Shown here piece by piece: positions 57,821 through 64,000 of a DNA stretch of 64,000 nt. Made by a program: the position numbers and the translations under genes. The notes under the pieces are model-generated. The model searched no databases, was not told the DNA's origin, and was given only the letters and a program-made list of their open reading frames with translations. Numbering within the stretch: position 1 is the first letter of the stretch; each line of letters begins with the position of its first letter. Source of the stretch: Pseudopyrenochaeta lycopersici (lineage: Eukaryota; Ascomycota; Dothideomycetes; Pleosporales; Pseudopyrenochaetaceae); the NCBI GenBank assembly GCA_003313425.1, contig NHZP01000039.1, positions 372,001-436,000 of the forward strand, written 5' to 3'.

Positions 57821-58433
57821 GATTCCATCCAGAGGCTCTGAGTATTGAGAAGAAATGTGGAGACTGAGTTTGCGATGAGAATGGGGTTGGATGTAGCTGC
57901 CAAGAAACCATCGGGTGGTGCTACGCGGCACGTTTCATCTGTGGAAAGGTCTGAAACGCGCCTTAGGCTTGCGAGAGCTTGACATTTACAGCTTGGCATG
58001 AAAAAGAACACAAGCATTGCTTCTAGAATGTCTTTGGGCTCAAGGTAAGCTTGGAGTCTTCTTGAGTAATTCAAGGTTAGGACAGCGGAAACATCTGCTT
58101 CCGCCTCAAACAAAGTCACTTGTGCTCTCGCGAGCAACATTTCGGCAGAACCATGCTCTACGACGCCGACAAACCCTCTTAAACTGTGTAAATTATGAAA
58201 ATCCTTCCTTAGATTCTTTTTAGGCTCAGAATGATTGGTTGAACTGCTTGCGAGGTCGACGTTTATAAAAAGTAAAGGGCAATCATTCAGGGTCAAAGCT
58301 AGTCATTTCACAATGGTAATGCCTGCATGCATGGTGGCATCCCTCACTAGTGCTTTTCCCATTCCAAGAAGAAAAGAGGGTATTGTATTGTAACTTCCAA
58401 AGAAACCGAACCACAATTTACATTCATCCTCGC
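57821..58433. other. Intergenic upstream of the anchored protein gene
   Basis: About 610 bp between the anchored-protein start and the 3' end of the MDR gene, both minus strand. An open frame at 57748-58296 overlaps the start of the former gene in another frame and is not called. Confidence 0.4.
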
Positions 58434-59447
58434 TCAAGACTTCTCCTGCCTCACTCTGACAACAACCTTACCTTTCGCCCTCCCAGTCTTCAACCTCTCG
58501 AACGCCTTCGGCGCATCCTCCCACTCCCACACGCTATCCACCACTCCCCTTACTTTCCCCTCTGCCATCCAAACTCCCAGTTGCTCCAAGTCATTCTTTA
58601 CAGGTTTTGCTAAGAGCAATTGGAAGCTGTTTCTTCCTCCGCCAAGCAAGCCTGGAAGCAGCATGTTGCTCCCAAGTTGGACCATAGCTCCAAGGCCGAG
58701 CGTCATGCCGACTTGTACGAATTTGCCAGTGGGACGGAGGAAGGCGGAGGATGCTTTGTACAGGTTGGCTGGGGTACCGATGTTATCTACGACAAGCTGA
58801 TAGGTCTGGCCTTGAGAGGAGAGAGTTTGAGTGATGTTTTCTTTCTTGTAATCGATGACCTCGTCCGCACCCAAGCTCTTGCACAATTCCACATTTGGCG
58901 TGGAACATGTCGTGGTAACATGACAGCCTAATGCTTTTGCGATTTGGATACCGAAAACCCCTGTACCGCCGGAGCCACCATTGAGGAACACCTTATCCCC
59001 ACTCTTGACATTTGGCCCGATCGCCTGGCACTCTGTCAACCCCGCAATGCCCACCCCTGCCGCATCTTCAACTTTCACGCCCTCGGGAAGCTTTGCAACC
59101 ATCTCCCTCGGTACAGCAACATACTGCGCTAACGTACCGTCTTTCATAGCACCGACTTTTGCACCGAAAACCCAATCTCCTGTTTGGAACTCGTCGACTC
59201 TCTTCCCCACGTTTGAAATTTTGCCGCAGAAGTCGGCGCCGGGTATCAGATTACTACCTATAAGTCGCAGAGGTAGAGGGCCTTCAGTGAGTTTGTGGTC
59301 GGCGGGATTCAGGGCCATAGCGTGAACTTCAACCAGGACTTCATTGTCCCTGGGTACTGGCTGGTGCACATTGTCGTTGATTCGAAGGTTCTTCTCAAGG
59401 CCGCCAGATGTGCTATTGTATTGCCAGGCTTTCATTGTCTGTTTCAT
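58434..59447 (-). CDS. MDR-superfamily quinone/enoyl reductase
   Basis: NADPH-dependent reductase or quinone oxidoreductase of the medium-chain dehydrogenase/reductase superfamily. One exon, 337 residues, complete. GroES-like N-terminal half: EVLVEVHAMALNPADHKLTE, LIPGADFCGKISNVGKRVDE, GDWVFGAKVG, GTLAQYVAVP. Rossmann half: GDKVFLNGGSGGTGVFGIQI with the GGSGGTG cofactor loop, CKSLGADEVIDYKKEN and LVVDNIGTP. The zinc-ligand cysteines of alcohol dehydrogenases are missing, so it is the zinc-free quinone-oxidoreductase/enoyl-reductase branch. Cytosolic. The C-terminal VVDSVWEWEDAPKAFERLKT and GRAKGKVVVRV are typical. Its substrate could be a reactive carbonyl or a metabolite. Confidence 0.93.
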   Translation of the reverse strand: MKQTMKAWQYNSTSGGLEKNLRINDNVHQPVPRDNEVLVEVHAMALNPADHKLTEGPLPLRLIGSNLIPGADFCGKISNVGKRVDEFQTGDWVFGAKVGAMKDGTLAQYVAVPREMVAKLPEGVKVEDAAGVGIAGLTECQAIGPNVKSGDKVFLNGGSGGTGVFGIQIAKALGCHVTTTCSTPNVELCKSLGADEVIDYKKENITQTLSSQGQTYQLVVDNIGTPANLYKASSAFLRPTGKFVQVGMTLGLGAMVQLGSNMLLPGLLGGGRNSFQLLLAKPVKNDLEQLGVWMAEGKVRGVVDSVWEWEDAPKAFERLKTGRAKGKVVVRVRQEKS

Positions 59448-59957
59448 CTTGGATTGGAATGACTGTCAACATCAACGTTATTATGTAGTTGGGGAGTGGT
59501 CGCAGTTTATGCAGTTTAGTATGCAGCTTTTACGCCCCTGCATCATCACTAACCGTTTTGAGCAGTGATAGCACCATGATTTTTAGTCCGTTACCATTGC
59601 GGAATGTAATTTTTGTCCGAATAATTTGTGCGACCCCTTGTATCGAAAATATTATGAGTCAACGACTTTTATCTACTAGTCCCCTATCATCTCCTGTGAA
59701 CCCAGAAGGCGGTTCGGCAATCTAGTTCGTCTATCAACCCAGTTACGATCGTGGCTCTTCGATGTTTTAGCAGTTGACCAAGAGCTGTTATATCAGCCGA
59801 GAGAACATATAATGGAGATGAAGCAAGGGGGATGGAATATTTTTTACGCAAGAGAGCATGTAGCCGGCCGGCTCTCTCGATGGTTTTTCCACTTTTGTGA
59901 ATATTTAATAATCCAGCATGATTTACTTAGAATCGCCTCCTCAGTAAACTGCTATGC
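59448..59957. other. Intergenic, nothing recognised
   Basis: About 510 bp between the MDR gene start and the end of the PhoD-like gene. Only short frames. Confidence 0.45.
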
Positions 59958-62242
59958 CTAGTAGCTGATAAACATTTGCTGGAATCCGGTCACATTCCAT
60001 GATCCAGTCTCTGTATTCAAAGTCAAATTTGTCGGCACTGTCTTACCCCGCTGAAGCGCACCGCTCTCCACACTTCCATTCGCTACATTTCTCTCCAGGT
60101 GATTGGCGCCTGCTTTGACGGTAAAATTTGCAAGACTGGCTTCAAAAGGGTTACGAGAGGCGACTGAAGGGGAGCCTGGACAGGAATTAGCATAATATCA
60201 CAAGGTAAATGCCAGCAGATACAAAAATGTCCTTACCATAATATCTTGCATTCAACTCGTCAGGCGAGATGTGCAATTCGTAGTAGCCCCTGTAGTAACC
60301 TTCAGCCCATTGGAGTTCCCGGTTGTCGCGCACAAGGCCCGCAGATCGAGCACTCGAGTTCGCAATACTTCTCCCAGCACCATAGCCGCTGGACGAGACG
60401 GCTGTGCCAGCAAACTCCACGCCGATCGCGCCAGCCCCTGTGACTTGATCGTAAGGAGCCTCATCGAGCCAGACAAGGTCGGAAACCCAATTGGCATGCG
60501 AGTCGCCTGCTAAGAAGGCGGCGTTGGGGATGTCATTAGAGTAGAGATGATGTAGAGTGCGATTGCGATTGGCTGTGTAGCCCTGCTCCGAGTCAATCAT
60601 TTGATGCATATCAAAAGATGAATCACTTACATCCCATTGATCAGCGTTTAGTGGGTTGCTATAGACCGCGCTGTTGTTCATTCTTGAGAAGATGATCTGG
60701 TTCCCCACGATCCTCCAAGTTGCGCCTCGCTCGTTAGATTCAGAAAGCTGGCGGTAGAACCAGTTCTCCTGAGAACTACCCATGAGGGAACGACCAGCAT
60801 CGTCCTTGAGTCCTGCGACGTAGTCATCATTCCAGTTGAGGGTCGTGATAGAACGATCATAATTGCGCGTGTCCAGCATGATCAAGTCGAAAAGCTTGCC
60901 CATCTTGAAACTTCTCCAGATGCGGAGATTGTCATCCATGTCGACTTGGCGAATGCTGGGCTTAAGTCAGTTTGGGTAGTAAGAATATAATCATATCAAC
61001 TTACGGCATCCATTCGAAGTAAGCACGCACTGCATTCATCTTTCTCGAGTCGACACTGATACCTCCAGACTTCTTGAAAGAGGCTTCAGTATTGTTCATA
61101 CCGCTGAAGCCGTCGCGATAGCCATTGTTGGCGACCTCTGTTCTTCTGTCAATTATAGTCGAGAAAGTGTCAAACGTTCATCCTACCGTGGTCATCCCAA
61201 GTAGGAATCCAGGCGAAGTTTTGGTGAGCGAGGCGAAGGTCTAAATCAGTTCGATCTGCACAAGAATCAGCAGAGAGGAAGAAGTCAGATCATCCAGCTT
61301 GTTACATTGACCAATTCTAGTCCGGTAGTCTGCAATTTGGTCAGTTACTATACGGGTTCATGGACGACCAAAACGAACCATAAAGGCTAAAGATCTCTTT
61401 TTCTGGGTTCGTAGCTCGTTGATCCCTGCCTAGCTTGCCTTTTCCGGATTCATAGATGTAATCACCTAGGTGGACCTGTCCACTACAGTCAGCAAATTCT
61501 TTAGAGTAGACATTATCAACACGTACAAAGAAATCTACTTTATCCTTGCGTGCTGCATTTCCATACGCATTAAAGTATCCATTAGGATAGTTGCTGCAGG
61601 AGAAAACAGCCAGGCCAACTTTCGACACGGCGTCATCATGGCTCGGGCTTGTTTTTGTCCTTCCGAGAGGGCTTTTGTTGTTGGAACCACACACGTTGAA
61701 CTGGTAATAGTAGGTCTTGAAAGGAGCCAAGTTTTTAGCCTCAATCTGTCAAAATTTAGCTCAAAATTGTGTGTTGTATATCTGGACAAGCTGACCTTAA
61801 TTGTAAAGTCGATATCGGACATAGTATAGGTAGTTCCTTTGTCGACAACGCTCGAGAAGTTGGCGTCTGTCCCAACGCGATACTCAACGCAGATTGGATT
61901 CGGCGAAGCTTTGATGTATTTCTCTGTCTCATGGCTGTATAAATCCACATAGCCTGATACTGTCACATTAGAAGCATCGCTAACAAGCGATGGCGCTATC
62001 CGTGTCCACAGAATGATGGAGTGAGGGTATGGGTCGCCAGAAGCCACACCGTGTGTGAAGTTCAATTATTTCGGATCCCAGGGAGTGGCTCGCTTGACGA
62101 GACTTCTCTTTGCTACTTTGGGTACATCAATGCCAAGGCCATCATGTCGTCGTGATGGTGAGTGGTAATTTAGGTTACCATGAAACGAGGCTGTGACCAG
62201 CGAAACGAAAGAAACTGCTGCAAATAGGAATGAAGCCATCAT
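59958..62242 (-). pseudogene. PhoD-like phosphatase, 8 exons, with in-frame TAA
   Basis: Secreted PhoD/purple-acid-type phosphodiesterase-phosphomonoesterase. Exons 62242-61796, 61745-61527, 61475-61379, 61329-61312 (18 nt), 61255-61187, 61137-61005, 60955-60237 and 60175-59958, all in phase, make 639 codons. Signal peptide SFLFAAVSFVSLVTASFHG. Motifs: NFTHGVASGDPYPHSIILWT, VGLAVFSCSNYPNGYFNAYG, KVDFFVHLGDYIYESGKG (metal site, restored by splicing), FAWIPTWDDHEVANNGYRDG, FDLIMLDTRNYDRS, WRIVGNQIIFSR and AAFLAGDSHANWVSDLVWLD. Downstream of residue 58 the gene is intact, but codon 59 (62067-62065) is TAA, between WDPK and LNFTHGVASGD, where one residue, most simply Gln (CAA), would keep the family sequence. 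No splice removes it. So the gene is a recent null allele or the base is an error. Confidence 0.88.
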
Positions 62243-63128
62243 GACGGTAAACGAGGTATATTGAAGCTCTTTCTCGTGTCCTCATTTTTGTGCAAGACCA
62301 GGTTGCTTTTATGCGCTCAATCTGCAATGGATTCTCCCGCGTCGCTATCTCTACACTACGACATCAAGCCGATCCGAATGCCCCATCACGCATTGGGCAC
62401 CATGTCGGCACCAGCAGTGGCCAATCATGTTGCTGATGTTGTCAATGTGTATAACAGTGCCTGTTGATCTTCAAGAGCCGAAAACGCACGATGCGCATGT
62501 GCGGACAGGGCACAATCGGATTGGTCGAGAGCGGAGTTCATCCCGGCTGCCTGTTAGTCCGCGGACGCACATATAACGAAGATTTGATTTACACGACCTG
62601 CTGCAAGAGCATGGATAAATCAGGAGTGGAATGATTGAGGAGATTTTGCATGGCCAAGAAGCAGACAGATCAGAGACAACATTGCTCGTCACAAGTAGGA
62701 ATAGTGTAGTTCGTTCGCCAGTTTGCGGATACACGTTCAGGTACTATTTCCCAATAGTTGTCTTGCAAGCGCTTCAAATTCATATGAGTCCCAGTAAACA
62801 TGATTTGGTATGCCTGTCGTCTTCCTAGTCATCCACACTAAGAAGAAATCAACGAGTGCTGTTTACATATGGATGTAGATGGGATGCAATCATGTCTACA
62901 ATTTCAAAGGATGGTGCTCAAAAATGGTGATTATTGTGCCTCATTCCACTTCGCCATCGGAGCGGCTTTCTTCTGACAAACTTCTGGCCTCTAAATGTGC
63001 AATAATGTCTGCCTAACATGAAAAGTGACGCAAGGCGTTTAGTGACTTTTTATTTTTATTTGATCTTCATGCTTGGAGATTACTGGTCAAGATCTGTAGT
63101 GTCTCAATACAGCACTGAAGTTTTCAGA
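62243..63128. other. Intergenic, nothing recognised
   Basis: About 890 bp between the PhoD-like gene start and the 3' end of the second MDR gene. Short overlapping frames only. Confidence 0.45.
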
Positions 63129-64000
63129 CTACTCAACCTTGTATACAAGCTTAACTCCAGAAACCTTGCCATCTCTCAAATCGTTCAGCCCCTGTGGGAT
63201 ACCTTCAAGACCATTTCGAACGTCCGCAGGGTGAGCCTTGATCTTGCCACTGTTGACCAAATCTTCGGCTAGCTTCCAGAACTTGGAGCCAAACTCATAG
63301 TCTGACTGATTCGCTGGGATACTGTCGTTGAACTTCTCCCCAAGGGCTGTGTAGGCGAGGGTGAATTGGAACTTCACATCATCTCTTGGAAAGTCCTTGA
63401 CAGGCAAAAGCCCAGAGACATGACCTCCGGTGGAGCTGACTGCCGCTGCCGCGATATTGCTCGAGTTGCCCTCGGAAATGCAGTCAAAAACCAGCTTGAG
63501 CTTGTCGTTAGTGGCTTTGCGGATCTTGTCACCAACTTCGGGATCGTTGTAGTCGAAGACTTGGTCGGCACCCAGTTTACGGAGGAGATCGAAGTTGCGC
63601 GGTGAGGCGGTTGCAATGACTTCCAAGCCGGAAAGTTTTGCGAATTGCACGGCCAAGGTGCCGGTCGCAGTGGACGCGCCATAGATCAAAATGGAAGTGG
63701 GCTCTTGAACCTTAGCTGGAGGAAGAGGCAGACCGAGCGCCTGATACAGGCCTTGTGCGACGGTGGTAATGCCAACACCAAGAGTCGCGGCATCCTCGAA
63801 TGAGATGTTGTCAGCAATTTTGAGATGGATGCCAGCTTTTGCTTTGATGTGTTCTGCGAAAGCGCCATTGGAGTGGTCTGCTGGGTCACCTAGAAGTTGT
63901 TAGGACTCGCTGGGGACAGATAATAATTGGCAACTTTACCTCCTCGAACAAAGCCAGCAATCCTGTCACCAACCTTCAATCCGGTAACACTTTTACCGAC
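63129..64000 (-). CDS. ToxD-like MDR enoyl reductase, 5' part beyond the window
   Basis: Zinc-free MDR oxidoreductase of the ToxD-like enoyl-reductase type common in fungi. Exons seen: from the window edge (64000) to 63940, and 63889-63129, with a 50-bp intron (gtaaag..ctag) between them. The N-terminal third, including the start, lies outside. Visible: GLKVGDRIAGFVRGGDPADH, NGAFAEHIKAKAGIHLKIAD, SFEDAATLGVGITTVAQGLY, ILIYGASTATGTLAVQFAKL (NADPH loop), RKLGADQVFDYNDPEVGDKI, LVFDCISEGNSS and a C-terminal DLRDGKVSGVKLVYKVE. Family members reduce enoyl groups in secondary metabolism or serve in detoxification. It differs clearly from the MDR protein at 58434-59447, so the two are not recent duplicates. 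Confidence 0.9.

Noticed and set aside
1..64000. tRNA genes and CRISPR arrays
   Set aside because: GGTTCGA-type B-box matches (for example near 23780) lack an A box and cloverleaf pairing; no regularly spaced direct repeats were seen.

Overview
The window reads as nuclear DNA of a filamentous ascomycete (Pezizomycotina), most likely a plant-associated Dothideomycete. The support is: genes of one to eight exons with short GT-AG introns (about 43-120 bp), pyrimidine-rich leaders, no operons, and many secreted plant-wall enzymes together with fungal-only families (SAT4/Pth11-type rhodopsin-fold protein, fungal ThrE/Prm10-like transporter, PL3 pectate lyase). The genus is inference. I see no rRNA, convincing tRNA, CRISPR array or intact transposon.

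Layout. 0-12 kb: a small proline/tyrosine-rich gene with an apparent frameshift, a secreted alkaline phosphatase (3 exons), an NmrA-like NAD(P)-binding protein, S-methyl-5'-thioadenosine phosphorylase and a secreted amidase. 12.6-13.6 kb: a PL3 pectate lyase with a clear TATA box. 14-19.5 kb: a minus-strand run of divergent paralogues (three gene models plus one decayed fragment) sharing a coiled-coil N-terminus, an F-box-like PRE[IL]RDxIY motif and a WYR-type central motif; a further member lies at 39.7-40.7 kb. 20.9-22.9 kb: a rhodopsin-fold membrane protein with a very long Pro/Ser-rich tail. 24.7-42.3 kb: a zone rich in secreted enzymes (tannase/feruloyl esterase, BNR/GH93-like propeller, small cysteine-rich secreted protein, CE1 feruloyl esterase, GH92 alpha-mannosidase, GH28 pectinase), interrupted at 36.4-38.3 kb by an unrecognised, degenerate coding remnant whose stops look like C-to-T changes. 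43.7-52.7 kb: an FAD monooxygenase, a ThrE-family membrane protein and a CYP7/CYP8-like P450. 55.4-57.8 kb: an unrecognised multi-exon minus-strand locus and a membrane-anchored Cys-containing protein. 58.4-64 kb: two MDR oxidoreductases (the second cut by the window edge) flanking a PhoD-like phosphatase that carries an in-frame TAA.

Together the recognisable genes suit growth on plant material: pectin backbone cleavage (PL3, GH28), side-chain and ester removal (GH93-like, tannase, CE1), mannan/N-glycan trimming (GH92), phosphate scavenging (two unrelated phosphatase families) and amide hydrolysis. Several loci show decay, and two of them (the PhoD stop and the 36-38 kb remnant) have nonsense codons explained by CAA-to-TAA or CGA-to-TGA, the change expected of repeat-induced point mutation. 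Exon borders were placed by reading splice signals and frame continuity by eye; no alignment was run.
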